NCBI GenBank assembly: GCA_017449285.1
Contig: JAFSJX010000059.1
Location: forward strand, 1-64,000
Source: Treponema sp.
Lineage (GTDB): Bacteria; Spirochaetota; Spirochaetia; Treponematales; Treponemataceae
Direction of reading: 5' to 3'
DNA: 64,000 nt
A program made the translations under genes and the position numbers. The notes under the pieces are model-generated. The model was not told the DNA's origin. It searched no databases and worked only from the letters and a program-made list of their open reading frames with translations. The first letter of the stretch is position 1. Every line of letters begins with the position of its first letter. Shown piece after piece: positions 51,020 through 60,827 of the stretch.

Positions 51020-52137
51020 TTGTCGTTTATGGTCTGATTGTTCTTGGCATTATCGTTTTTATCCACGAAATGGGGCACTTTTGGGTGGCAAAAGCCTGTG
51101 GCGTACAGGTTGAGGCATTTTCCGTGGGTATGGGACCAGTACTTTTGCACAGAGAATGGAAGCGTACAGACTGGCGGCTTTCGCTCGTTCCTCTCGGCGG
51201 CTATTGTGCGATGAAAGGTGAGCAGGACTTTATGAAAGCAGCAGACGAGAGTCTTGATACGATTGACGCAGAGCCTGATTCCCTGTACGGCATAAAACCG
51301 ATTCTGCGGGCGGCAATCGGGGCAGCAGGTCCTTTTGCGAATCTGCTGTTTGCGGTAATCGCCTATACCCTGGTCGCCATTTTCGGCTACACCTACTATT
51401 CAGCGGGAAATCAAATTCAGTTGGCGAATGAAGTCTATCCCGAAGTAGAAAGCGCGGCGGCAAAAGCAGGCCTACTGACGGGCGACAAGATTCTTGCGAT
51501 AAACGGCACGGAAATAGAGAATTTTTCAGACATCTACGGCTTTGTCGCCCTGCATCCCGAAGAGGATTTACAGGTCACGGTGGAACGAAACGGCAACCTG
51601 CTGGACTTTACCGTGCATACGGCAATGGCGGAAAATGGCGCAGGGAAAATCGGCGTGGTAAGCATCCCAGATACCGTGCAAAAATATGAGGCAAAACGGT
51701 ACACTTTTTTTCCTGCAATTTGGCAGGGCGTAAAGGAAACGGGAACAAATATTGCGCTTACGGTAAAAGGTATATCACTTTTGTTCCGGGGCGCAAAGGT
51801 GACCGAATCGGTGAGCGGACCTGCGCGGATTACGACGATGCTTGGAAGCACGGTAAAAGACGGATTCAGCGCAGGATTTCGGACGGGGCTTTCCTCGGTC
51901 TTACAGTTTATGGCTCTTATCAGCATCTCGCTTTTCATCATGAACCTGCTTCCGATTCCGATTCTTGACGGCGGACTGATTCTTTTTTCAGTTATTGAGG
52001 CGATTTTTGGCATAACCATTTCACCAAAATGGCGAATTCGTGTACAATATATTGGCTTGGCGTTTATCGCATTCCTTTTTGTGGTGGCGATGGCGGGCGA
52101 TATTCATTATTTTATAGGACTGTTCCATGAAAAATAA
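51016..52137 (+). CDS. rseP: RseP/S2P-type intramembrane zinc protease
   Basis: 373 residues from a GTG that overlaps the dxr stop (GTGA). The zinc-binding HEMGH is at residues 17-21 in the first membrane helix, the second motif NLLPIPILDGG is near residue 310, and a PDZ domain lies between (AKAGLLTGDKILAINGTEI). It cleaves membrane-bound regulators such as anti-sigma factors and remnant signal peptides. Confidence 0.95.
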   Translation: MIVVYGLIVLGIIVFIHEMGHFWVAKACGVQVEAFSVGMGPVLLHREWKRTDWRLSLVPLGGYCAMKGEQDFMKAADESLDTIDAEPDSLYGIKPILRAAIGAAGPFANLLFAVIAYTLVAIFGYTYYSAGNQIQLANEVYPEVESAAAKAGLLTGDKILAINGTEIENFSDIYGFVALHPEEDLQVTVERNGNLLDFTVHTAMAENGAGKIGVVSIPDTVQKYEAKRYTFFPAIWQGVKETGTNIALTVKGISLLFRGAKVTESVSGPARITTMLGSTVKDGFSAGFRTGLSSVLQFMALISISLFIMNLLPIPILDGGLILFSVIEAIFGITISPKWRIRVQYIGLAFIAFLFVVAMAGDIHYFIGLFHEK

Positions 52138-54049
52138 TACTTTTTTATACATGCTGACATTCTTTCTTATGGCGGGAATCGCGTTTTCGCAGTCGCATAT
52201 CTCCACACAGACGCACCAATCTCCCGTAACGGCTCTTGCGGCTTTGGACGGAAATATGACGGCGGATGCAAGCGTGTTCAGCTCTGGTTCGGACGGATTT
52301 TTAGTCAAATGGACAGAGGACGGACTGGGCGAGCATTATCAGATTACCGACTTGCAGATAAAAATGATTGCCCGAAGCCCCAACGGAAACGATGTTGCGG
52401 TGTACGAAAGTGACGGGGCAAGCATCAACCGTGTGTCAATCTGGAACTGGCGCAATTTGAGCCGTAAGTATTCCTATCGATTCACCGACCCGATTACGAG
52501 CATCGCCTATTCGTCAAAAGGAACGTATGTCATCTGTGGAACGGCATCGGTAAGCGGAACGGTCTTTTTGAACGCGAACAGCGGACAGATTATCCAGCGG
52601 AAAATAAAGGAAGACACGGGCGCGGTGAGCATGATTCACACGTCAAAGACCGAAAACAGCGCGATTATGTATGCGCCAACGGGAATGCTCACCTACTACA
52701 ATCTGCGGAACGGCACGCAAAAGGCCAGGTTCAGCACGGAAAGCAATCTGACCCAGGTGACCATGTTCAACAATGAGGTGTTCGTGGCGGGTGTACGGAG
52801 CAATACGATTTACATCATCCAGGCGACAACGGGAAAGCGAGTGGCTCAGTTCAGCGCGAACAAACCGATTCTAGTCGGCTCAAATGAACGAAAAGATTTG
52901 CTCTACGTGGTGCAGGAAAACCGTGGATTTAAAGTCTATTCAATTATGAACGACAGGAACAAGGCGGTCATCAATCCTCAGATGATAGGAAATTACAACG
53001 GGCTAAAACAGGGCGAGAATCTGGTGAGCGCAGAAATTGCGGACACGATGCTGTATGCGGGAACATCGCAGGGAAATGTCTACAAAATTGAACTTTCCGA
53101 AAGCACCGAATCGGAGACCGTCTACCCGCTGACCGACAATATGTATGACTACATCTACGATGTGGCAAGCAAAAGCGAAGATTTTTACTTCCTCACGCCG
53201 AATGCCATTTTTCTTTCTTCGTATGATAACGGCATCGTAGACAAAAAAGGAACGAATCCCGGCTACACGAACCTGATTCCCTACGGCGAGAACATCATCC
53301 TGTGGTCAAAAGAGACCAAAAAATCCGTGCAGTTGCTTGATCTTGCGAGCGGGAAACTCTCCGTCATCTTTACCCCCGACCAGGCGATTCAGACGCTCAG
53401 ACTTTTCGGCGACACGCTTGTTGACATTGAGGGCAATTCCACGGTGAACAGTTATGACATCGTGCAGAAAAAACGCGAGCAATTGTATTTAGGCGCAAGT
53501 TTGCAGGATGCCGTTCTGACTGCGCCGACCGATTTGTACATCGCAAAATCGAGCGCGACGAACCCGAACGTTCCCCTGCTCTACGTAAACGTAGCGACAA
53601 AAGAAACCGTGCCGCTTTCCCTGCGCGGAAATATCGCCTACGCGCTCTGCTTTGACCCAAACGCCAACGCAAATGAACTGTACGGCATCGTCATCGGACA
53701 GAATTCCAGCAAAAAAACAACGACCTCGCTTTTCAAATGGAACATTCAGTCAAAAAGTGCCAGCACCTTTATCCCGATTACCGATGAGGACGGCGACTCT
53801 CTCACCTACCTTGCCTACCCCTCACTTTACACGACGATGGGAAAAAATCAGGTACACTCCTACAACTTGACCAGCCGAAGAGACTTTACCTACAAACGAA
53901 GCGCGTCAATGCCGCTCAAAATCGCCCAGAACTCCAGCCGCCTGGTAATTTTAAACCGCGACGGCTCAATCAGCTGGTACAATCCCACGCTGAGCGGCGT
54001 ACTTGCGGACTGGTATCTGACGACGGACGGACAGTGGTTTGAGTTTTAA
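52127..54049 (+). CDS. Secreted beta-propeller (WD40-like) protein
   Basis: 640 residues with a signal peptide (LYMLTFFLMAGIAFSQS). The rest consists of propeller-like blades with short repeats such as ASVFSSGSDGFLVKWTEDG, VSIWNWRNLSRKYSYRF and SLYTTMGKNQVHSYNL. It should be a periplasmic or surface scaffold. The ATG overlaps the rseP end by 11 bases, so it belongs to the same operon. It resembles in type the propeller protein at 58997. Confidence 0.75.
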   Translation: MKNNTFLYMLTFFLMAGIAFSQSHISTQTHQSPVTALAALDGNMTADASVFSSGSDGFLVKWTEDGLGEHYQITDLQIKMIARSPNGNDVAVYESDGASINRVSIWNWRNLSRKYSYRFTDPITSIAYSSKGTYVICGTASVSGTVFLNANSGQIIQRKIKEDTGAVSMIHTSKTENSAIMYAPTGMLTYYNLRNGTQKARFSTESNLTQVTMFNNEVFVAGVRSNTIYIIQATTGKRVAQFSANKPILVGSNERKDLLYVVQENRGFKVYSIMNDRNKAVINPQMIGNYNGLKQGENLVSAEIADTMLYAGTSQGNVYKIELSESTESETVYPLTDNMYDYIYDVASKSEDFYFLTPNAIFLSSYDNGIVDKKGTNPGYTNLIPYGENIILWSKETKKSVQLLDLASGKLSVIFTPDQAIQTLRLFGDTLVDIEGNSTVNSYDIVQKKREQLYLGASLQDAVLTAPTDLYIAKSSATNPNVPLLYVNVATKETVPLSLRGNIAYALCFDPNANANELYGIVIGQNSSKKTTTSLFKWNIQSKSASTFIPITDEDGDSLTYLAYPSLYTTMGKNQVHSYNLTSRRDFTYKRSASMPLKIAQNSSRLVILNRDGSISWYNPTLSGVLADWYLTTDGQWFEF

Positions 54050-54170
54050 AACGCCCTCCTTGGCGTTTTAAAACTCTGCAGTAAATCGCTGTGCGATTTC
54101 TGCCGTTTACAGCGTGCATCCATGCACGCTCGCAGAAGTCGTTTTTGAGTTTTAAAACACCCTCCCTGGC
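54041..54170. repeat. Duplicated 24-bp sequence with hairpins after the WD40-like gene
   Basis: The 24 bases at 54041-54064, which include the gene's stop codon, recur at 54147-54170 with 22 of 24 identical. Between them are two perfect hairpins: AAATCGC/GCGATTT (54083-54099) and GCGTGCAT/ATGCACGC (54112-54129). Confidence 0.7.
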
Positions 54171-54190
54171 AAATCAAAACTCTTCAGAAA

Positions 54191-55675
54191 TTACGAATGC
54201 CACCCAAATCCGCGCGCCATTGCCTCTTTGTATACGTCCACGTAGTTTTCGCAACTTGCCTTCCATGTGAAATTCTGCTGCATGCCACGTTTCTGCATCT
54301 CCTTGATATGTTCTTTTTTGTTGTAGTAGGCATACACTGCCCAGCCGACCGTGTCGTAAACTGACTGAGGGGTAAGCTGGTCAAACATAAAGCCCGTACC
54401 ACCGCCAGTTGATTCGTCATAGTTTTGTACGGTGTCGGCAAGACCTCCTGTGCGGCGCACAATCGGAAGCGTACCGTACTTCAGGCTGTACATCTGGTTC
54501 AGTCCACACGGCTCATAACGTGATGGCATCAAGAAGAAGTCTGCGCCCGCCTCAATTAGATGGCTTAAGTTTTCGCTGTAGCCGAGCAAGGCGCGGAAAT
54601 TGGGCAATTTGCTCTGGAGTGAGCGGATTTCGTCCTCACACCATTTTTCGCCGCTTCCGACCATGACGAACTGCATATCCATCGTGGTACACATGCGGTA
54701 CAGGCTTCCGTAAGTCGGGGCGAAGATTTCGGCAACGCCTTTTTGGTCTACCAGACGGCTCACCAAGCCCACAATCGGCACATTCGGATTGATGGGGAGA
54801 CCGAACTGCTTCTGCAATTCCGCCTTGCACTTTGCTTTTCCAGACATATCTTTCCAGCTGAAATTGGCGGGAATCAGTTTGTCGGTCTCCGGGTTCCATA
54901 CGGCATCATCAATACCATTTACAATACCGCGGACAACGGCACTCCTCACGCGCAAAAGACCGTCCAAGCCAAATCCGCCTTCCATCGTCTGAATCTCGTG
55001 GGCATAGGTCGGAGAGACGGTGGTTATCATGTCAGCAGAAGAAATGCCCGCCTGCAAAAAGTTTATCGCACCGTTATGCTCAAAGCCTGCGCCATAATAC
55101 AGATTCCACTCAATACCCAGGTCGGAGAATTTATCCTTTCCGTATACGCCCTGATAGCCCAAATTGTGAATGGTCATCACGCTGGCAGTCCGTGCGAATT
55201 TTGGCTGAGAGCGGCACACATATTTCAAAAGAACGGGCGCAAGTCCCGCAGACCAGTCATGCGCATGCACGATGTCGGGAAACCAGCCCAGTTTGTTGCA
55301 GACTTGAAACGCACCGTGAGCAAAAAGCGAAAAGCGGTAGGGATTGTCATAAAAATCAGGCTCAGCCTTCGTTCCGTAGACTCCATCGCGCCCGAAACAT
55401 TGCTCATGGTCAAGAAAATACACATCGACCTTGGGAAAGCCGGGAAGTTTTGCGGTGTACAAAGCCGTCCATTCCTGCCCCAGCCCCACAGGAACCCCCA
55501 GCGGTCCGGGAATCAACTCCAGTTTTTTTCTGTCGATTTTATAGTACCGGGGAATGACAATTTTGACTTCATGCCCCATCAGACTTAGATTTCCCGCCAA
55601 AGCAGAAACCGCGTCCGCCAACCCACCTGTCTTTGCAAAGGGAACAGCCTCTGCGCTCACCATCAAGATTTTCAT
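54191..55675 (-). CDS. glgA: Glycogen synthase (ADP-glucose type)
   Basis: 494 residues from ATG 55675. The ADP-glucose-binding KTGGL is at residues 15-19, and the GT5 acceptor region includes HDWSAGLAPVLLKY and SRYEPCGLNQMYSLKYGTLP, then RRTGGLADTV. It elongates alpha-1,4-glucan. The ATG overlaps the stop codon of the aminotransferase gene by one base (TAATG), so translation is coupled. Confidence 0.96.
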   Translation of the reverse strand: MKILMVSAEAVPFAKTGGLADAVSALAGNLSLMGHEVKIVIPRYYKIDRKKLELIPGPLGVPVGLGQEWTALYTAKLPGFPKVDVYFLDHEQCFGRDGVYGTKAEPDFYDNPYRFSLFAHGAFQVCNKLGWFPDIVHAHDWSAGLAPVLLKYVCRSQPKFARTASVMTIHNLGYQGVYGKDKFSDLGIEWNLYYGAGFEHNGAINFLQAGISSADMITTVSPTYAHEIQTMEGGFGLDGLLRVRSAVVRGIVNGIDDAVWNPETDKLIPANFSWKDMSGKAKCKAELQKQFGLPINPNVPIVGLVSRLVDQKGVAEIFAPTYGSLYRMCTTMDMQFVMVGSGEKWCEDEIRSLQSKLPNFRALLGYSENLSHLIEAGADFFLMPSRYEPCGLNQMYSLKYGTLPIVRRTGGLADTVQNYDESTGGGTGFMFDQLTPQSVYDTVGWAVYAYYNKKEHIKEMQKRGMQQNFTWKASCENYVDVYKEAMARGFGWHS

Positions 55676-56874
55676 TACAATTCCTCCATAGCAGCAATAA
55701 ATGCCGCCTCGCTGTTTACTATCGTTTTTTCCGAAACGCAATACGCCAGCCTGAACCAGCCCGCTCCGCCAAATCCGCTTCCGGGCGCACCCAGAATCAG
55801 ATATTTTTTGAGGTAGTCGCAGAACGCCATGTCATCGCCGTTCCATTTTTCCGGCACTTTGCAAAACAGATAGAAAGCGCCCTCCGGCTTTACATACTGA
55901 ATGCCCGCCTTATCAAGCACCGCCATCAAAAGATTTCGCCGCTTTTCATAGGAAGAAAAATCCACTTTTGCGTTCCATGCACGGGCAACTACTTTCTGGA
56001 AAAATGCGGGCGCATTCACACAGCCGAGCGTACGCAGGGCAAAAGTCGCCGCGCTGATAAAATCGTCTGCATCCGCTGATGCAGGATTGATTGCCACATA
56101 GCCGATGCGCTCTCCGGGAAGACTCAAATTTTTTGCGAAAGACGTAACGATAACCGCCTCGTCATACAGCGGGAACACCGGGGTGACCGTCTTTCCGTCA
56201 TAAACAATCGCGCGGTACGGCTCATCGCATATCAAGTACGGGAATCGCCCCGCCTTTTTTCCATGAGTCTTTAACGTGTCAGTCAGTCTGAGGATGTCTT
56301 CTTTTGTATACAATCTTCCGCTCGGATTGTTCGGTGAATTGATGAGAATTGCCGCAACTTTGTTCCCGTTCGCATCAAGCTCCCGCTGAATCGCATCGCA
56401 GTCAAGCGAAAAATCCGCCTTTGACGGCACTTCTATCAGTTCGCCTTGAAAATTGCGCACATAATGGCGGTATTCGGCAAAAAATGGCTTTGGCACAAGC
56501 ACTTTGTCTCCGGGGGAAAGAATCGCCTTGAACACGCAGTTAAGCGCGCTCGCAGCCCCCACGGTCATCAGAATGTTCTTTGCGCCAACAGGAACGCCCT
56601 GCTCTTCCGCAGTCTTTTTTGCCATCGCCTCGCGCGTCTCCATATAGCCTGCGTTGGGCATGTATCCGTGCCGCCCATGCGACGTGTCCTTTGCGACTTC
56701 CTGTACTGCCTGAACAACTTCCTCCGGCGGGTCAAGGTCGGGATTTCCCAGCGTAAAGTCAAACACCTTGTCCGCGCCGTGCTTCGCCTTGAGCTCGATG
56801 CCTTCCTCAAACATCTTTCGGATGACGGAAGCCCCCTTGCTGTATATCGTCTCTTTTATCTGTGGTGCAATCAT
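55675..56874 (-). CDS. Class I/II aminotransferase (aspartate aminotransferase-like)
   Basis: 399 residues. The PLP lysine is in SFAKNLSLPGERIGYV, and the substrate- and cofactor-binding NSPNNPSGRLY and CDEPYRAIVY motifs are present. It transfers an amino group between an amino acid and an oxo acid; aspartate is the likely donor but the exact substrate is not certain. An extended -10 (TGaTAGAAT, 56884-56892) lies nine bases before the ATG with no ribosome site. It is coupled to glgA. Confidence 0.88.
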   Translation of the reverse strand: MIAPQIKETIYSKGASVIRKMFEEGIELKAKHGADKVFDFTLGNPDLDPPEEVVQAVQEVAKDTSHGRHGYMPNAGYMETREAMAKKTAEEQGVPVGAKNILMTVGAASALNCVFKAILSPGDKVLVPKPFFAEYRHYVRNFQGELIEVPSKADFSLDCDAIQRELDANGNKVAAILINSPNNPSGRLYTKEDILRLTDTLKTHGKKAGRFPYLICDEPYRAIVYDGKTVTPVFPLYDEAVIVTSFAKNLSLPGERIGYVAINPASADADDFISAATFALRTLGCVNAPAFFQKVVARAWNAKVDFSSYEKRRNLLMAVLDKAGIQYVKPEGAFYLFCKVPEKWNGDDMAFCDYLKKYLILGAPGSGFGGAGWFRLAYCVSEKTIVNSEAAFIAAMEEL

Positions 56875-57019
56875 GATTTTTCTATTCTATCACGTTTTTC
56901 ATGTAAAGTCTAATGAATTTATCTGCGGATTATGTCATTATCGGGCTTCTTCTGGATATTCTCTGTAACGATTGAGGACTCTGTTTTTTTATGATATGAT
57001 AAGACAATGGGAGGTCACC

Positions 57020-57733
57020 ATGAAAAAACTGACATTGCTTTTTGCCGCCGTTCTGATGGCGTTTACGACATTTACCTTTGCAGACCCATTCAACAAGCGG
57101 CTGACCAGCGATGAGCGTGCTAAACTTGAGGCTGGCGAAGTTGTTATCCGCAACACGGGCGACATCGACAAAATCTGCATGACCAAAAACGATGCCACAC
57201 GTAAGATGATTGATATTATCGACGACCTTGACCCCGCCTACCTTGCGGAAATCATTCAGGTGCGTCCGTATCAGGGCAACGAGGATTTGCTGGAAAAAGC
57301 AAAGGCGGTTCTTTCCAATATACAGGACTACACGACAATTCCGTTCCGTGCCCGTGCGGGAGACTATATGCTGTACAATTCTGCGGAGATTACCGAAGAT
57401 ACAATCAACGGAAACAGCAGGCTCATTCTTGCCGACATGGATATGGATCCGTTCGGGCTTATCAAAACACACATTGATATGGAAGAAAACGACACCAGTT
57501 TGTTCTTTCAGATGATGAACCTGAACCAATTGCGCTACCGTGACCAATACAACGCCGTAAAGCCACAGAAAATGAAGTCCGTCATCACGATTTTCCGTGA
57601 CGGCGACAACTGGGTTCTGTACGCGCTCGGCTCGGTAGACACTTACAAAATTTTCTTCCTCAAAGACCGCATCGAAACTTCATTTATGAACAGAATCAAG
57701 ACGTTCTGCAATTTTATCTTTACGAAGATTTAG
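57020..57733 (+). CDS. Secreted protein of unknown function
   Basis: 237 residues with a signal peptide (LLFAAVLMAFTTFTFADP) and a strong GGGAGG site. The mature part is a mixed alpha/beta domain with VVIRNTGDIDKICMTKND, TIPFRARAGDYMLYNS and KSVITIFRDGDNWVLYALG. It is likely periplasmic. I see no catalytic motif. A family restricted to Treponema seems likely but I cannot confirm it. The next gene starts 20 bases on. Confidence 0.7.
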   Translation: MKKLTLLFAAVLMAFTTFTFADPFNKRLTSDERAKLEAGEVVIRNTGDIDKICMTKNDATRKMIDIIDDLDPAYLAEIIQVRPYQGNEDLLEKAKAVLSNIQDYTTIPFRARAGDYMLYNSAEITEDTINGNSRLILADMDMDPFGLIKTHIDMEENDTSLFFQMMNLNQLRYRDQYNAVKPQKMKSVITIFRDGDNWVLYALGSVDTYKIFFLKDRIETSFMNRIKTFCNFIFTKI

Positions 57734-57753
57734 ACTTTTAGTAAAATAGGGCA

Positions 57754-59004
57754 ATGGCTATTCAAATCGTTGCGGAAAAAATGGTGTTCGGCGGCTCATG
57801 CCTTGCAAAAATGAACGGAAAGAATGTCTTCATTCCGTATGCAGTTCCCGGCGAAACTCTGGAAATTGAAATCACCAAATCGTTCCGCGACTACGACCTT
57901 GCGAAAATCACACGCATTGTAGCCGCTTCAGCGCATCGTGTTGAGCCGTTCTGCCCGCTCTACAGAATATGCGGCGGCTGTAATATGCAGCATATCTCAG
58001 CGGATTATCAGCGGGAACTGCGCGCACAGATGCTGAAAGACAGTTTTGAGCGCGAGGGCATTTCCGTGCCGGATATTCAGATTATCAGCGGCGAAGAGAA
58101 AGGCTATCGAGCGCGCATTCAGCTGACAGATGGTGGCTTTAAAGAGCGCGATAGCAACAAGGTCGTTCCCCTTTCCGCCTGTCCTGTCGCAACAGCAGAA
58201 ATTAACCGCTACCTTGCCGCCATACCGCAAGAAGACCGTCCGCGCGGAAGAATTCATATTTTTGGCGACAGGCGCGTACAGAATGCCCCTTCCTTTGACC
58301 ACCTGATTCTTGCGGAAGAAAAAAAATCACTCAAACTTGGCCAGCAGGAAATGAGCGAAAAACTGAAGAAGCGGATAAAGCATTACGTAAAGCCGCGCTT
58401 TGCGGGAACGATGGCAGATTCAACAAACCTCTGTACCGTTGCGCTTTCAGGAAAAACGATTCAGTTTGACGCGCGGGGATTCTTCCAGTCCAATATTGAC
58501 GTGCTTGAAAAAACGATTGCCACGCTCACCACAAACCTTGGCGGAAAGCGCGTACTCGATATGTATGCGGGCGCGGGCGTATTCTCCGTGTTTCTTTCCG
58601 ACATATTTGAGAACATAACGCTCGTGGAGCATAACCGGGACGCGCTTGTGCAGGCAGAAATCAATCTTGCAGGAAAGCGGCACGAAAGTTACGGCATAAG
58701 CGGCGCAAAATGGATACGCGAAAACGCGGCTCAGATTCTCTCCAAAGAAGGCAGTTTTGACGCAGTGGTGATTGACCCGCCCCGAAGTGGCATGGAAAAA
58801 GAAGTGCGCGACTGGCTCTGCAAAAACAAGGTCGGGCAAATCAGAAGCGTTTCCTGCGACCCTGCGACTCATGCCAGAGATTCCGCCGCGCTGGTCAAAT
58901 CGGGTTATACGCTTTCCCGGCTGTATCTTTTGGATTTTTATCCGCAGACATCCCACATAGAAAGCCTTGCTTTTTTTGAGCATTTTGAGGACGATGATGC
59001 GTAG
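57754..59004 (+). CDS. 23S rRNA/tRNA uracil-5 methyltransferase (RlmD/RumA-like)
   Basis: 416 residues. An N-terminal TRAM-like domain (KMVFGGSCLAKMNGK...YAVPGETLEIEI) and a four-Cys cluster site CPLYRICGGCNMQH are followed by a SAM methyltransferase: FFQSNIDVLE, VLDMYAGAGVFSVFL, VVIDPPRSGM, and SCDPATHARD with the catalytic Cys. The end has FYPQTSHIESL. It makes 5-methyluridine in RNA. A TAAAAT box lies exactly six bases before the ATG, with an AGGG that could also serve as a weak ribosome site. It overlaps the next gene. Confidence 0.93.
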   Translation: MAIQIVAEKMVFGGSCLAKMNGKNVFIPYAVPGETLEIEITKSFRDYDLAKITRIVAASAHRVEPFCPLYRICGGCNMQHISADYQRELRAQMLKDSFEREGISVPDIQIISGEEKGYRARIQLTDGGFKERDSNKVVPLSACPVATAEINRYLAAIPQEDRPRGRIHIFGDRRVQNAPSFDHLILAEEKKSLKLGQQEMSEKLKKRIKHYVKPRFAGTMADSTNLCTVALSGKTIQFDARGFFQSNIDVLEKTIATLTTNLGGKRVLDMYAGAGVFSVFLSDIFENITLVEHNRDALVQAEINLAGKRHESYGISGAKWIRENAAQILSKEGSFDAVVIDPPRSGMEKEVRDWLCKNKVGQIRSVSCDPATHARDSAALVKSGYTLSRLYLLDFYPQTSHIESLAFFEHFEDDDA

Positions 59005-60751
59005 GAATCTGTTTGTTTTGCTTGCGATTTTTTCTCTTTTTTCTGTTCATGCCGAAGAAAAACGCATTGCTCGTACCGCTGACCTTGGAACGGTTCGCTC
59101 CTCTTGGACAACGGTGTGCGGAGGAAGCGTGGTCGCACCGCCCGTGGAAACTGACTACGGCTTTGCGGTGTTCACCGATGGACGGATGATTTGGGGAAGT
59201 TCGGCAAAAGGAACAATTCTCTGGCAAAAAGGCATCCGTGGCAAAGTCTCTCCGTATATGGCGGCATACCGCGATTTTCTGTATGTCATCACGGATGCAA
59301 AAAAACTGAACCTCGTCAATCCCAGCGGAACTACGCTCTGGACAGTTGACCTTGGTTTTGACGCGACGGAAACTCCCCTTGTCGGACGTGATGGAAGAGT
59401 TTTTGTGCGCGGCAGAGGAACGTTAGCCTGTTACGGACTGAACGGCGTACGAAAATGGATGCTCGACACCGAAAAGGCGATGCCAGGCATTCCCTTGCTT
59501 ACCTTTAACGACGGCACGCTTCTTGCGGTCAGCAGCGAATTGAAAAACGGAAAGTCCACGGGTGTTCGCATCTCACCGTTCGGCGATTTACTGGAGAACA
59601 TCACTTTTACAGGAAAAATCATCACCGCCGTTTCCTGTGACTACGGAATTCTTATCTCGCAGGACGACCAGACGATTGCACTCTGCTCGACAGAAAACGG
59701 CTCTGCCATCTCAAAATGGGTCGCAAATTCGCTGGTAAAGGCAAATTTCATCAGAATCTGCCCGGCAAAAACGGGAAAAACGGCGGCATTCTTCAGCCAG
59801 AAAAAATCCCGTGCAGAGACGGTCATCGTAGACATCACCACAGGAAAAAAAATAAATCAGTTCTCCGCTGGCGAACTGAAACTTTCGGAAACATCGTTTT
59901 TGCGTTCGACGGAAATCGGCTGGTACATCTCCGATGAAAAATACGCCACGGAATTTACCGAGGACGGCACGGTCATCTGGATTGCAACGCTGCCCAAAAA
60001 GAATAAATGGGATTATATTTTCTACACCGAAGAAAACAACGTGGTCATCTGCTCAAAAGACTGGTCAATGCGCGGCTACCTGATGAACCAGACGGTCACC
60101 AAAAAAACGCAGCCGAAAAAAAATGACTCGTCCTACATCTCTTTCTCATCCGTCAGCACATCGACGGCAAGCAGTCTGAACGTGGAGCGGCTTTCGGTCG
60201 AATCGCTTGCAGAAATTTCCCGCGCATTTGATACGGGAGACTACGGCTCAAAAGAGCGGATTTGGCTCAACAGCCTGAAAAACGAATCGCAGACACTTCT
60301 CTGGGATTACAACTCGCTTTTGCAAAGCAGTCACGACGGACTTTCCTATTTTACGGCGAATCCTGTCTACACCCAGTCGCTGATTACGACGCTTGCAAAA
60401 ACAGGAACGAACAGTTTCTCCAAGGACTTTGCCGACATTCTGCTTGCGGAAAAAGACCCCGCACGGCTTGCGCTGGCAATTCAACAGGCAGGAAAAGAAG
60501 CCTATGATGCCGATGGCGAGATGCTTTCTGCGCTTGCGACAATCGGGCAGACAAAACTTACGCCGCGCGACACCTCATCGCTCAGGCTTCTCTGCGATGC
60601 GACTTACGAAATCTGCCGCTTTATGGGAAAGCCCGCTCTGCTCAAAAAAGGAAAAGACATTCTTTCCTACCTATTTTACCCGCAATTTGACAAGGGAACT
60701 CGTGACTATGCGCGCCAAACTCTTACAAAAATTATGAATTTAGAACTGTAA
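58997..60751 (+). CDS. Secreted PQQ-type beta-propeller protein
   Basis: 584 residues from ATG 58997; ATG 58994 is one codon earlier. A signal peptide (LFVLLAIFSLFSVHAEE) leads into propeller repeats of the PQQ type: GTILWQKGIRGKVSPYMA, GTTLWTVDLGFDATETPLVG, GVRKWMLDTEKAM and GTVIWIATLPKK. The last third is helical. It probably binds other envelope proteins. It overlaps the methyltransferase gene by 8 bases and so shares its mRNA. Confidence 0.75.
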   Translation: MRRNLFVLLAIFSLFSVHAEEKRIARTADLGTVRSSWTTVCGGSVVAPPVETDYGFAVFTDGRMIWGSSAKGTILWQKGIRGKVSPYMAAYRDFLYVITDAKKLNLVNPSGTTLWTVDLGFDATETPLVGRDGRVFVRGRGTLACYGLNGVRKWMLDTEKAMPGIPLLTFNDGTLLAVSSELKNGKSTGVRISPFGDLLENITFTGKIITAVSCDYGILISQDDQTIALCSTENGSAISKWVANSLVKANFIRICPAKTGKTAAFFSQKKSRAETVIVDITTGKKINQFSAGELKLSETSFLRSTEIGWYISDEKYATEFTEDGTVIWIATLPKKNKWDYIFYTEENNVVICSKDWSMRGYLMNQTVTKKTQPKKNDSSYISFSSVSTSTASSLNVERLSVESLAEISRAFDTGDYGSKERIWLNSLKNESQTLLWDYNSLLQSSHDGLSYFTANPVYTQSLITTLAKTGTNSFSKDFADILLAEKDPARLALAIQQAGKEAYDADGEMLSALATIGQTKLTPRDTSSLRLLCDATYEICRFMGKPALLKKGKDILSYLFYPQFDKGTRDYARQTLTKIMNLEL

Positions 60752-60827
60752 AAATTTTTAAACCTGTGATATACTATTTACATCTTTCTGTAAGAAAAAA
60801 GGTAATGAAAAACCGGAGGATTCATAT

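Noticed and set aside
54743-55588. 281-residue open frame antisense to glgA
   Set aside because: glgA motifs are unambiguous on the other strand. This frame has no domain and no ribosome site.
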